Of a stretch of 37,236 nucleotides of DNA, positions 14,726-22,908 are shown in pieces. A program made the translations under genes and the position numbers. The stretch is from Clostridiaceae bacterium (lineage in GTDB: Bacteria > Bacillota > Clostridia > Saccharofermentanales > DTU023): positions 1 to 37,236 of the forward strand of contig DUVH01000015.1 in NCBI GenBank assembly GCA_012841145.1, in the 5' to 3' direction. How positions within the stretch are numbered: position 1 is the stretch's first letter; each line of letters opens with the position of its first letter. The notes beneath the pieces are model-generated. The model was given only the letters and a program-made list of their open reading frames with translations. It searched no databases and had not been told where the DNA came from.

Positions 14726-15456
14726 GATATTTCGTCGTCCTTTACCTCAAATTTGTACCCGACACTCCAGACTGTTTTAATCTGCCAAAGCGGGTGATCG
14801 ATCACATCGAGCTTTTCACGGATGCGTTTAATGTGCACGTCAACTGTGCGCTGTTCGCCATAATAGTCCATACCCCATATGTTTTCGAGTATCTGGTCTC
14901 TCGTGAAAACGCGATTGGGGTGTGTCGCCAGAAAAAAGAGCAATTCGAGCTCCTTGGGGGGCATATCGATCTCCTGATCACCGATCCGTACGGTATAGCG
15001 GATACGGTCAACGACGAGCCCGGGGTACGAGACGACATTATCCTTGTCCTTCGCGTGTTCCTCCGCCCTCACGACAGACGGCACGCTTCTGGATCGACGC
15101 AAGACGGCCTTTACGCGAGCCAACAACTCTTTCGGCTCGAACGGCTTGAGAATATAGTCGTCGGCACCGAGCTCGAGGCCTACAATTTTATCGAGCGTAT
15201 CGCTCCTCGCCGTCAACATAAGAACGGGAACATCCGACTCGCGCCGAAGCTCTCGCATGACATCAAAACCGCTCATGCCCGGGAGCATCAGATCAAGAAT
15301 CATAACATCCGGATTGACTGCCCGGACAAGCGGTAATACGGCGTCGCCCGAATACCCCGCGGTGACCTCAAATCCGTCCTTCTCAAAATACAATCTGAGA
15401 AGCTCACTTATATGTTTATCGTCATCAATTATTAATACGCGTTTCGTCTCATCCAT
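14722..15456 (-). CDS. OmpR/PhoB-family response regulator
   Basis: A 244-residue two-domain regulator. The receiver domain has the acidic pair in IIDDDKH, phospho-acceptor Asp55 (VMILDLMLPG), Thr82 and Lys104 (ILKPFEP). The C-terminal winged-helix domain has PPKELELLFFLATHPNRVFT and ends with the conserved VWSVGYKFE. An unusually long charged linker (EEHAKDKDN) joins them. It is paired with the overlapping kinase gene. Target genes are unknown; the HtrA-like gene downstream is a candidate by analogy with CssR and CiaR. Confidence 0.95.
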   Translation of the reverse strand: MDETKRVLIIDDDKHISELLRLYFEKDGFEVTAGYSGDAVLPLVRAVNPDVMILDLMLPGMSGFDVMRELRRESDVPVLMLTARSDTLDKIVGLELGADDYILKPFEPKELLARVKAVLRRSRSVPSVVRAEEHAKDKDNVVSYPGLVVDRIRYTVRIGDQEIDMPPKELELLFFLATHPNRVFTRDQILENIWGMDYYGEQRTVDVHIKRIREKLDVIDHPLWQIKTVWSVGYKFEVKDDEIS

Positions 15457-15495
15457 CTCGCCACTCCGGGTACTATCCTCACATTCGTTGTGCTG

Positions 15496-15993
15496 TCATT
15501 CTTCCGTCTGCTCGGGAGCTATTCGGCTTTCATCTTGTTCGTCACCCTCTGTCAAAGCGCTGATTTCCGATATAAAAGAATTGATGTCGCTAAAGGCACG
15601 GTAAACGGAGGCGAACCGGACGTAGGCGACTTCGTCGATCTTTCGCAGTTGCTTGAGTACCTGTTCGCCGATTTCAGCTGTAGAAATTTCCCGCTTGAGC
15701 GCATTGTTCGCCGTGCGCTCAATGTTGTCGATAAGATGTTCGATTTGATCCGTCGTGATCGGGCGTTTCTCGCAGCTCTTCATAATCCCGATGATCAGCT
15801 TCTGCCTGTCGAAAGGCTGCCTGCTTCCATCTTTCTTAATCACCATGAGAGGCATGTCCTCCACACGTTCATAAGTAGTGAAACGAGAACCGCAGAGCAG
15901 ACACTCACGCCTTCGACGTATCGAACTTCCATCCTCTGCCGGACGTGAATCGATTACTTTGTCATCATTGCCTTCACAGGCGGGACACTTCAT
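15496..15993 (-). CDS. nrdR: Transcriptional repressor NrdR
   Basis: A 165-residue repressor of ribonucleotide reductase genes that senses ATP/dATP. It begins MKCPAC at 15993, with AAGGAGG 5 bases upstream; the open frame further up runs through the terminator hairpin. The zinc ribbon is complete (Cys3, Cys6, Cys31, Cys34) and [17 protein letters not shown] is the family fingerprint. An ATP-cone follows ([16 protein letters not shown]). It lies between ftsZ and the two-component genes, behind its own terminator-delimited boundary; the 40-base gap to the regulator gene suggests cotranscription. Confidence 0.96.
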   Translation of the reverse strand: MKCPACEGNDDKVIDSRPAEDGSSIRRRRECLLCGSRFTTYERVEDMPLMVIKKDGSRQPFDRQKLIIGIMKSCEKRPITTDQIEHLIDNIERTANNALKREISTAEIGEQVLKQLRKIDEVAYVRFASVYRAFSDINSFISEISALTEGDEQDESRIAPEQTEE

Positions 15994-16007
15994 AAATGCC
16001 TCCTTAG

Positions 16008-16039
16008 CAAAACATGACCGGATCAGCGATCCGGTCATG
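16008..16039 (-). terminator. Intrinsic terminator after ftsZ
   Basis: A perfect 12-bp stem (CATGACCGGATC, 16013-16024, with 16028-16039) with a 3-base loop, followed on the minus strand by TTTTG. It lies about 85 bases past the ftsZ stop and just before the nrdR ribosome binding site, so it marks the end of the ftsZ transcript. A possible nrdR -10 (TATAGA) lies directly upstream of it, so the hairpin could also sit in the nrdR leader. Confidence 0.7.
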
Positions 16040-16123
16040 AAAAACATTCTATAGAGCGGTCGCTACGGTAAAGCGCCACACGATGCCACGGATGTTACCG
16101 CCTCGCCGGATTAAGAGCGGTCG

Positions 16124-17476
16124 TCATTCATCGTCGTCCTGTAAGAACCAAGGCAGCGTACGCCCCTCTTGGCGACTTTGACGAGTTTTCGCCTGACGCG
16201 AATCAACGGCGGGAGCCTCATCGAGCACACGCGGCGCCTTTGACTCCTGTCTCGCGGCATTCTCCGACGCCTTCTGAATCAGATCAATCATCTCCTGATC
16301 AGTCTGACGCGAACTGCTGCGACTGAATCCCGTCGCCTGCACATCGCCGCGCCCCCTTGCGGGAGGCTCGTTACTGCGCTGCGGACGAAGGAAATAAGGA
16401 AGATCGTCAATTGTCGATCTCGATGTGTCCTGCTGACTGCGTGACGGCACGTTGAAGGATGACATAGGCATTTGCGCCTGACCGAGTTTCGACGATCTGC
16501 TCTGAATACCATCGGGCTCAAAGCGGCTCGCGATAATCGTAATGATGAGATCATCCTGCATATTCTCATCCGTAACGGCGCCGAAGATGATGTCGGCATC
16601 GGGAGAGACAGCTTCGCGGACTTGCGAAGCGGCTTCGTTGATCTCCTTGATCTTCATGTCGTGTCCGCCGGTGAAATTGATGATGATGCTGTGCGCACCC
16701 TCAATCGTCGTCTCGAGCAGCGGACTGGACATCGCCTGCTTGACGGCTGTCGCCGCACGGCTTTCACCGCTGCCGCGACCGATTCCCATGTGGCATACGC
16801 CGGCATCAGTCATGACGCGTCTGACGTCCGCCAAGTCGAGGTTGATCAGGCCGGGAACGGCAACGAGATCGGAGATGCTCGATACACCGTATTGGAGAAC
16901 ACGGTCAGCCAATCCGAACGCTTCATCAAGAGATGTATCGTCACTCGCAATTTCCAACAGCTTGTCGTTCGGCACGACGATTAAGGAGTCGACGTGTTGC
17001 TGTAATTCGCGGATACCCTTTTCAGCGTTTTGGCGTCTCCTTGATCCTTCAAATCTGAAAGGCATCGTAACAACGCCGACCGTCAAAATACCGAGTTTCT
17101 CCGCCACTTGCGCGACTACAGGTGCGGCGCCGGTACCCGTTCCGCCACCCATACCGGCCGTGATGAAAAGCATGTCGGATCCTTCGATCGCCTTCGATAT
17201 CTCCTCAATATTCTCCTCGGCCGCCTTTTGACCGATCTCAGGCACAGCGCCGGCACCGAGTCCGCGTGTAACCTTCTCACCGATCTGAATCGCTTCGCTC
17301 GCCTTCGAGCGGAGCAAAGCTTGATGATCCGTATTGACAGCGATAAACTCAATACCCTGAACGCCGCCGTCAACCATTCTGTTAACGGCGTTACAACCGC
17401 CACCGCCGACCCCGATAACACGAATCGTTGCGTAGAGATCGTCACTCATTCCAATATCAAAATTATAATCTACCAC
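16124..17476 (-). CDS. ftsZ: Cell division protein FtsZ
   Basis: A 450-residue tubulin-like GTPase that forms the Z-ring at mid-cell. The tubulin signature GGGTGTG is at 110-116, the nucleotide-binding [11 protein letters not shown] near the start, and the catalytic T7 loop [11 protein letters not shown] around 212-222. The conserved core ends near 320. The tail, at about 130 residues, is longer than usual and contains two candidate C-terminal peptides: [10 protein letters not shown] (357-366) and the terminal [10 protein letters not shown]. It starts at GTG 17476 with AGGAG 7 bases upstream and probably has its own promoter at 17593-17621. No ftsA gene precedes it, unlike the usual order. 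Confidence 0.97.
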   Translation of the reverse strand: MVDYNFDIGMSDDLYATIRVIGVGGGGCNAVNRMVDGGVQGIEFIAVNTDHQALLRSKASEAIQIGEKVTRGLGAGAVPEIGQKAAEENIEEISKAIEGSDMLFITAGMGGGTGTGAAPVVAQVAEKLGILTVGVVTMPFRFEGSRRRQNAEKGIRELQQHVDSLIVVPNDKLLEIASDDTSLDEAFGLADRVLQYGVSSISDLVAVPGLINLDLADVRRVMTDAGVCHMGIGRGSGESRAATAVKQAMSSPLLETTIEGAHSIIINFTGGHDMKIKEINEAASQVREAVSPDADIIFGAVTDENMQDDLIITIIASRFEPDGIQSRSSKLGQAQMPMSSFNVPSRSQQDTSRSTIDDLPYFLRPQRSNEPPARGRGDVQATGFSRSSSRQTDQEMIDLIQKASENAARQESKAPRVLDEAPAVDSRQAKTRQSRQEGRTLPWFLQDDDE

Positions 17477-17592
17477 CGTTCAGCTCCTTCCAAACGTTTC
17501 AATCGCGCTGTGCGGAATTGTCATTACAAGCTAACATCAAAAAAATCGCGTTTCCGCCATCTGAAAAGCGAGCCTGTTTGCACTATGGAGTC

Positions 17593-17621
17593 ATTCTACA
17601 CCAGTCAATCATGAATCGCAA
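17593..17621 (-). promoter_or_regulatory. Predicted sigma-A promoter of ftsZ
   Basis: On the minus strand TTGCGA (17616-17621), a 17-base spacer and TAGAAT (17593-17598), leaving a leader of about 110 bases. It lies in the 250-base gap between sbp and ftsZ, which holds no gene I can support. Confidence 0.5.
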
Positions 17622-17726
17622 CTGTTTAGGTAACTGTAAAAGAAAACATTTTTAACATATTTTACACATAAGGACGTGCTGACAAGCTTCAATCCTTAAC
17701 AAGAGAGCACCTTCGCACACTCTCCG

Positions 17727-18104
17727 TTATGAGTTGTCATGATCACCGGATCTGCGGCGTGATTTACGCCAGGCATCAAAGCGCAAGTAGAAGTAACGCG
17801 AGATAAAACTTATATTTCTAAAAATGCGATAGGCGAATACAAAGGCGATTACGATGGCGAAATCGTAATCAAGCTGAACACCTAAAGCTGTCAGAAGACC
17901 TGCTATGGCGAGATTTGAGAGAAATTCAATAATAAATTTCGATGCGGCGAATTCCTTGCGCTGCATCGCGTTGTAAGACGATGTCAAGGCCTCGATACCG
18001 ACGAGAGTCAGGACGGCGAGGTAGGGAGTCAGGCCGGGAGGAATCGTCACATTGACGAACAAACCGATGATCAGGCCGATGAGCAAACCTATCAAAATGA
18101 TCAT
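17727..18104 (-). CDS. sbp: Small basic protein Sbp (DUF1290)
   Basis: A 125-residue membrane protein of the small basic family found just upstream of ftsA-ftsZ in Bacillus and Clostridia. It has three or four hydrophobic helices beginning MIILIGLLIGLIIGLFV, the family segment YLAVLTLVGIEALTSSYNA, and a basic C-terminal tail (FDAWRKSRRRSG). Its function is unproven. AGGAGGG precedes the ATG. The gene lies 69 bases after ftsQ and 250 bases before ftsZ, in the order expected if ftsA has been lost. Confidence 0.9.
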   Translation of the reverse strand: MIILIGLLIGLIIGLFVNVTIPPGLTPYLAVLTLVGIEALTSSYNAMQRKEFAASKFIIEFLSNLAIAGLLTALGVQLDYDFAIVIAFVFAYRIFRNISFISRYFYLRFDAWRKSRRRSGDHDNS

Positions 18105-18173
18105 TCTTTTACCCTCCTCTCATCTCCTTCAAAAGATGGTATTTTAAGATGTCATGACAACTTCTTTAAAAAT

Positions 18174-19163
18174 TCATGACGCATCAGGCCTAAAAAAGAC
18201 AGATTGGCCTGTTAGGTCCAATTCGCCCGATCCGCGATTTTTGAGGTCGCCTTCCCCGAGAAGATAACTTAAAACCTTAAGACTGTCCTGTAATGACCTG
18301 TTGTCTTCCAGTTTAACACGTATTTCTCCTCCCTGCGATAGGGGAATAAAGACATAGAATATATGTTCCGAAACTTGTCTGAGCTGACGCACTTCCCGCA
18401 TCAACGAAATGCCTTCGCGATCGTTATTACTCAAGTCATGTTCAATCAATGACGCCGTAATGTTGATCGCCGCAAGCAGCTGTGATTCATCATCGACAAC
18501 TATCTTCTCATTGATTTCCGGTGTACTTTGGATTCTTATTCCCTCAAGCACGGGAATGTCGAAATCGCGCTCACCTGCGATCCGTATCACATTTAATCCG
18601 CTATCGAGCAGAGCGAATCCGCCTGAGACCCGAACGGCAAGAATTTCCGTCTTCTCTACGATCGCGACACGGATTTCCGACGGGAAATGAAATTGTACTT
18701 TCGCCGAACGGACGAGCGGCAGCGTCTCTTCGATCTTCTTCTCCATATTGCCGTATCGAAGCGTCAGATATTGGATCAGGCCTCCTCCGACACCACCGAT
18801 AAAGTGTTCCCCCGTTTTTTTATCGATCAACGCTTCAACTTCTTCGTGGGCAACTAACCTTAAGCCGCTCACCGTAATACGCTCAATGTAAAATTGCGGC
18901 ATATAGGCGACAAGCGTAACGAGAATGAGAACGAAGGCGATCGCGCTTAAAATTGCGAGAGGCCATCCGACAAACATGCGTCGACGTCGTTCGCTGGCGC
19001 GTTTCTTGCGACTTTTCTCTGAAAAAGGGGACGGCTTGAAACTCTTCGGATATCCGTCGATCATATTTGAATCGTCGGGTCGCTTGCGCGTACGTTTTCT
19101 TTGATGACTTGACGCGGAACGATGCCTGCTCGCTTTTCGTTTTCTATCGTTTCGGCGATTCAT
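18174..19163 (-). CDS. ftsQ: Cell division protein FtsQ/DivIB
   Basis: About 329 residues, a bitopic septal protein that binds FtsL and the division PBP. It has a strongly basic N-terminal cytoplasmic tail of about 65 residues (SSHQRKRTRKRP), one transmembrane helix (LAILSAIAFVLILVTLVAYM) and an extracellular POTRA domain beginning FYIERITVSGLRLVAHEEV, followed by the FtsQ beta domain. The start at 19163 overlaps murG by 20 bases and has no clear ribosome binding site, so translation is probably coupled to murG. The open frame extends to 19196, but the earlier start is inside murG without support. Confidence 0.88.
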   Translation of the reverse strand: MNRRNDRKRKASRHRSASSHQRKRTRKRPDDSNMIDGYPKSFKPSPFSEKSRKKRASERRRRMFVGWPLAILSAIAFVLILVTLVAYMPQFYIERITVSGLRLVAHEEVEALIDKKTGEHFIGGVGGGLIQYLTLRYGNMEKKIEETLPLVRSAKVQFHFPSEIRVAIVEKTEILAVRVSGGFALLDSGLNVIRIAGERDFDIPVLEGIRIQSTPEINEKIVVDDESQLLAAINITASLIEHDLSNNDREGISLMREVRQLRQVSEHIFYVFIPLSQGGEIRVKLEDNRSLQDSLKVLSYLLGEGDLKNRGSGELDLTGQSVFFRPDAS

Positions 19164-20319
19164 GCTGGTATAACAGATCAACGATTTGCTCCGCAATTAC
19201 GCGTGACGCATCGGGTGTCGCGAGCGAAAGCGCTCTCGCACCCATCTCGTCAAGCAAATCCTTTTCTTGTATTGCGCTACTGATAACCTCTAACAGTGTG
19301 TTGCTGTCAAAACTCCTATCGTCGCAGACATAAGCCGCCCCCGCTCTATGCATCACGTTGGCGTTTTCCGTCTGATGGTCGTCTGCCGCGTAAGGATATG
19401 GTATCAACATCGACGGTTTGCCGAGCGAAGTAATCTCCGCGCAAGTCATCGCTCCGGCTCGCCCCACATAGAAATCACATGCGGCGATCCGCGCCGGCGC
19501 ATCGTGGAAAAATGATGCGGCAGAGACATGGGGCAGCACGTTCAGCCGCTCGGCGACACTCTCGTCATTTTGCGTCCCCGTGCTGGCGACCAGCAACAAC
19601 TGCGGATACTGCTCGACGAGTTGCGACCATCTACTGTCGTCTTTAAGTCCGCCAACGGCGTCATTGATCGTTTTTGCGCCCAGACTTCCTCCCATAACGA
19701 GAACAACGAAGGCGTCGGGGGCAATGTCGAGTATTTCACGAGCTTCTGATTTTTCAAACAGATAAAACTCAGGACGTATGGGATTGCCTGTTAGGACGAG
19801 ATTCGCCTTTTCTGCAAAATACGGTCGGCTGACATCGTAACTGATAAAGACCTTTTCAGCACTTTTCGAAAAAAAACGATTCGCCCTGCCCGGAATAGAA
19901 TTCTGTTCATGTAAAACGTAGGGAATACGCAACATCTTCGCGATGGCAAGCACAGGAGCGGAGACGTAACCTCCCGTCCCGAGCACAATGTCGGGTTTCA
20001 GCGTTTTCATCGCCTTGTAGCTGAGTCGCATACCGCGTATATTCCGTGTCAGCCAAGTCCAATAACGCCGATCATTCCTTGATGGCAGATTCTGTGCCGT
20101 AACGGGACTGAACTCGAAATTTTCTTGAAGCGCCATTTTGTGTTCGAGACCGTCGATGACACCGCTAAAAACGATACGACAGGGCGGACAAATGGCGCGA
20201 AGCTCTTTTGCAATGGCAAGCGCGGGAAAAATATGGCCGCTCGTTCCGCCGGCGGCGATAAGAACTGTTCGGCTTTCACCTTTGTTCAATTTGTTTGCCT
20301 GACCTTCGTATAAAGCCAT
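19144..20319 (-). CDS. murG: UDP-GlcNAc transferase MurG
   Basis: A 391-residue membrane-associated enzyme that adds GlcNAc to lipid I, giving lipid II. The glycine-rich loop AAGGTSGHIFPALAIA is near the start, GTGGYVSAP and HEQNSIPGRANR are characteristic, and the C-terminal sugar-nucleotide site reads GRAGAMTCAEITSLGKPSMLIP. The start at 20319 is preferred because AGGG lies 6 bases before it; an in-frame ATG at 20349 has no ribosome binding site. It follows ftsW by about 40 bases and overlaps ftsQ. Confidence 0.96.
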   Translation of the reverse strand: MALYEGQANKLNKGESRTVLIAAGGTSGHIFPALAIAKELRAICPPCRIVFSGVIDGLEHKMALQENFEFSPVTAQNLPSRNDRRYWTWLTRNIRGMRLSYKAMKTLKPDIVLGTGGYVSAPVLAIAKMLRIPYVLHEQNSIPGRANRFFSKSAEKVFISYDVSRPYFAEKANLVLTGNPIRPEFYLFEKSEAREILDIAPDAFVVLVMGGSLGAKTINDAVGGLKDDSRWSQLVEQYPQLLLVASTGTQNDESVAERLNVLPHVSAASFFHDAPARIAACDFYVGRAGAMTCAEITSLGKPSMLIPYPYAADDHQTENANVMHRAGAAYVCDDRSFDSNTLLEVISSAIQEKDLLDEMGARALSLATPDASRVIAEQIVDLLYQHESPKR

Positions 20320-20358
20320 CCTGTTCCCTATTCCTGCTGCTGCATTCATACGTTCATA

Positions 20359-21870
20359 CTACACAGCGTAACCCATGGCGTCGTCATCCTCAAGATCCGA
20401 ATCGTCCATATTTACATCTTTATTGTAGCGGGCGCTGTCAAGAATTCTCGCCAATTCGCGATTCTGTTTCGTGCCGCTTTTTGAAACACAGAGTACCAGT
20501 CCTGCCGCAAGCGAGAAGAAAATATTCGCGGTTCCTCCGTAACTGAAAAAAGGCAGAGATATCCCGGTCGCAGGTATTAAGCTTGCCGCCACCGCCATAT
20601 TGAGGAACGCCTGCCACACGATCATAAACGTATATCCGGCAGCGACGAGCATCGCCATGTGCGTCGCCGCACGCTTGGCGATGTAGAGGCCGGCAACAAG
20701 GAACACGATAAAAATGACGATGACAGCCACGACTCCTAAAAAGCCCAGCTCTTCACCGATGACCGACAAGATAAAGTCGTTATGAGCTTCCGACAGCCAG
20801 TTGAGTTTCTGAACGCTCTTTCCAAGGCCTTTTCCTGTCAGCCCTCCCGAACCGAGCGCAATCTCAGCCTGTTCAATCTGCATGCGATCATCTTCACTGA
20901 CAGCGTCTCTGTTCTGGAACGTATCAAGTCTGCGTGACGCATGCGCGAAACGCTCACTGACAAAAGCGACGGGCGATCGCTGCGTCACTGCTTGGAAAAC
21001 AAAGCCGGCAGCTATGCAGATTATGAGAACGATAACGAGCAGTTGGGTAAATCCCGCCAATCGGATTTTTAGAGGCATCTGTGCAAAAAAGAATACGACC
21101 AGACAAATAGACGCTAAAATAATCGCTCCCGAAAGGTGAGGCTGAACGACAATCATTCCGATCCAGATAAACATCAACAATCCCGGCCACGCGACCTCCT
21201 TGAACGCCTGTTTCATCAGAGAAGGCCGTTTCGCCCTTCCTGTGCGTGAATCGGCATGACTTGCCCTCGCTACAGCATCCTCACGCAAGCGCGCCTTTCG
21301 ACGATCGGAAAAATACGAGGCTAGGAAAAAGATCGAGCCTATCTTGGCAAGCTCCGACGGTTGAAACGTAATTCCGGCAATTGTCAGCCAGCGTTTAGCG
21401 CCGTTAAAGCTCTGGCCGGCGACGATCGTATACAACAAGGCAAACGTGATGACGACGTAGATAATCCATCTGAACGACGGCCGCGTCAGCTGACGAAACG
21501 GAACGAGCATCGCGAACGCAATCGCGGCTGCCGCACTGACAACCGTATAAAGGGCCTGTTTTCGCGCCAGTTTTGTCGCGTCGGCCTCCAAAATCACGCC
21601 GACCGGAGACGAGGGATCAAGGGCGCCCGACTGTCGCCATTGTGCTCGCATAGCCGAACTTGACTGAACGAAACTGATACCGTAGCTGGCGCTGAACATC
21701 ATCATCAATCCGAATGCGATCAAAACAAGCCAGACAAAGAGGAAGACGAGGGACATACGGCGGTGCGAGGAGAATTGCTTATATCCGAGGACAGTCTTCT
21801 GAGGCTCAGCTTTCGCGCGGCGACCCCGAGATTTACCGAATGAGAATAATTTCTTAGCTGCTCCCGACAT
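20359..21870 (-). CDS. ftsW: SEDS peptidoglycan polymerase FtsW/SpoVE
   Basis: A 503-residue polytopic membrane protein of the SEDS family, the septal glycan polymerase working with the class B PBP of this cluster. Key segments: GQSFNGAKRWLTIAGITFQPSELAKI, given here only as its ends GQSFNGAKRW and FQPSELAKI; the large extracellular loop with GSGGLTGKGLGKSVQKL; and LIPATGISLPFFSYGG. Unusual are a roughly 50-residue extracellular insertion after TM1, a basic cytoplasmic insertion after FQPSELAKI (RRKARLREDAVARASHADS), and acidic tail residues. GGGAGG precedes the ATG, and it starts 2 bases after mraY ends. It could equally be called spoVE if the organism sporulates. Confidence 0.95.
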   Translation of the reverse strand: MSGAAKKLFSFGKSRGRRAKAEPQKTVLGYKQFSSHRRMSLVFLFVWLVLIAFGLMMMFSASYGISFVQSSSAMRAQWRQSGALDPSSPVGVILEADATKLARKQALYTVVSAAAAIAFAMLVPFRQLTRPSFRWIIYVVITFALLYTIVAGQSFNGAKRWLTIAGITFQPSELAKIGSIFFLASYFSDRRKARLREDAVARASHADSRTGRAKRPSLMKQAFKEVAWPGLLMFIWIGMIVVQPHLSGAIILASICLVVFFFAQMPLKIRLAGFTQLLVIVLIICIAAGFVFQAVTQRSPVAFVSERFAHASRRLDTFQNRDAVSEDDRMQIEQAEIALGSGGLTGKGLGKSVQKLNWLSEAHNDFILSVIGEELGFLGVVAVIVIFIVFLVAGLYIAKRAATHMAMLVAAGYTFMIVWQAFLNMAVAASLIPATGISLPFFSYGGTANIFFSLAAGLVLCVSKSGTKQNRELARILDSARYNKDVNMDDSDLEDDDAMGYAV

Positions 21871-21872
21871 CT

Positions 21873-22895
21873 TTACCTCCCGAACAACGGATACGACATC
21901 AGCAAAAATCCAACAAAGGAGGAAAAGATGCCGACAAGGCTGAACACTAATACTATTTTTTTCTCATGCCAGCCAACCAACTCAAAGTGGTGATGAATGG
22001 GAGACATACGGAAGATCCGCTTACCGCCTGTCGACTTGAAATAGATCACTTGCAGGACGACAGAGAAACCTTCGAAAAAGAACACAAACCCCGTTATTAG
22101 AGCAAGATAAGGAACGCCCATGACGACCGTTAAGAGAGTAAACGCAATACCGAGAGCCTGTGATCCCGTATCTCCCATAAATATCCGCGCCGGATGTCGA
22201 TTGAACACCAGAAACCCGAGGCATCCGCCCGCAATGATAAGTGACAAGGTCATCGTTGATGAGACGTGCGGAATTACGGGCGCCAACAAACCGCTAACGG
22301 CAAAAAGACCGATGCAGGCAATCGCCATGAGCGATGACAGCAAACCGTCCACCCCGTCGGTTATGTTGACGGAATTGCTCATATAGAACAGGAAAGGAAC
22401 GAGGAAGAGCGCATAGATCACTTTCCCAATCCCGACGACAGGGATCGCTTTTCCCGTGAATGACAAGATAAACGGGGCAAATGGTGAAATCCATAGATAA
22501 AAAACTGCTGCCGCGATCGAAAACATACCGAGCCATATCGTCTTCTGCTTGACGCTCAGCCCTTTGGGCGAAATATTGACTTTGATGTAATCATCGGCGA
22601 ATCCGACGATCCCGAAGAACAGCATAAAGACGACCATGACCGTCATAGGCAACAAATCGCGCTTGACTATCGGTCCGATGATCGCGAACAGAGCGATCGG
22701 GATAAGAAAAAACAGACCGCCGAACGTCGGGGTTCCCGCTTTTGAAAGGTGCGATCGAGGCCCATTATCACGGATCGGCTGGCTTGTGCGTGACCGCTGT
22801 ATCAATGGCAGCAGCGCCCATCCGCAGACGATCGTCGCGCCCGCCACCATCAACAGGCTCAAGATTGCAAAACGCATGGAATCGCTTGGAAACAC
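21873..22895 (-). CDS. mraY: Phospho-N-acetylmuramoyl-pentapeptide transferase
   Basis: A 340-residue integral membrane enzyme with about ten helices that transfers phospho-MurNAc-pentapeptide to undecaprenyl phosphate, making lipid I. Family motifs: AGTPTFGG, GFADDYIKV (catalytic Asp pair), NITDGVDGL, FMGDTGSQALG and SPIHHHFELVGW. It starts at GTG 22895 with AAGGAGG 8 bases upstream. It follows murF by 13 bases and is followed directly by ftsW; murD, usually found between these two, is absent. Confidence 0.97.
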   Translation of the reverse strand: MFPSDSMRFAILSLLMVAGATIVCGWALLPLIQRSRTSQPIRDNGPRSHLSKAGTPTFGGLFFLIPIALFAIIGPIVKRDLLPMTVMVVFMLFFGIVGFADDYIKVNISPKGLSVKQKTIWLGMFSIAAAVFYLWISPFAPFILSFTGKAIPVVGIGKVIYALFLVPFLFYMSNSVNITDGVDGLLSSLMAIACIGLFAVSGLLAPVIPHVSSTMTLSLIIAGGCLGFLVFNRHPARIFMGDTGSQALGIAFTLLTVVMGVPYLALITGFVFFFEGFSVVLQVIYFKSTGGKRIFRMSPIHHHFELVGWHEKKIVLVFSLVGIFSSFVGFLLMSYPLFGR

Positions 22896-22908
22896 GGCGC
22901 CCGCCTCC

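Noticed and set aside
16542-17231. 229-codon plus-strand open frame
   Set aside because: Antisense to ftsZ; the sequence is biased in the way antisense shadows are and has no start signals.
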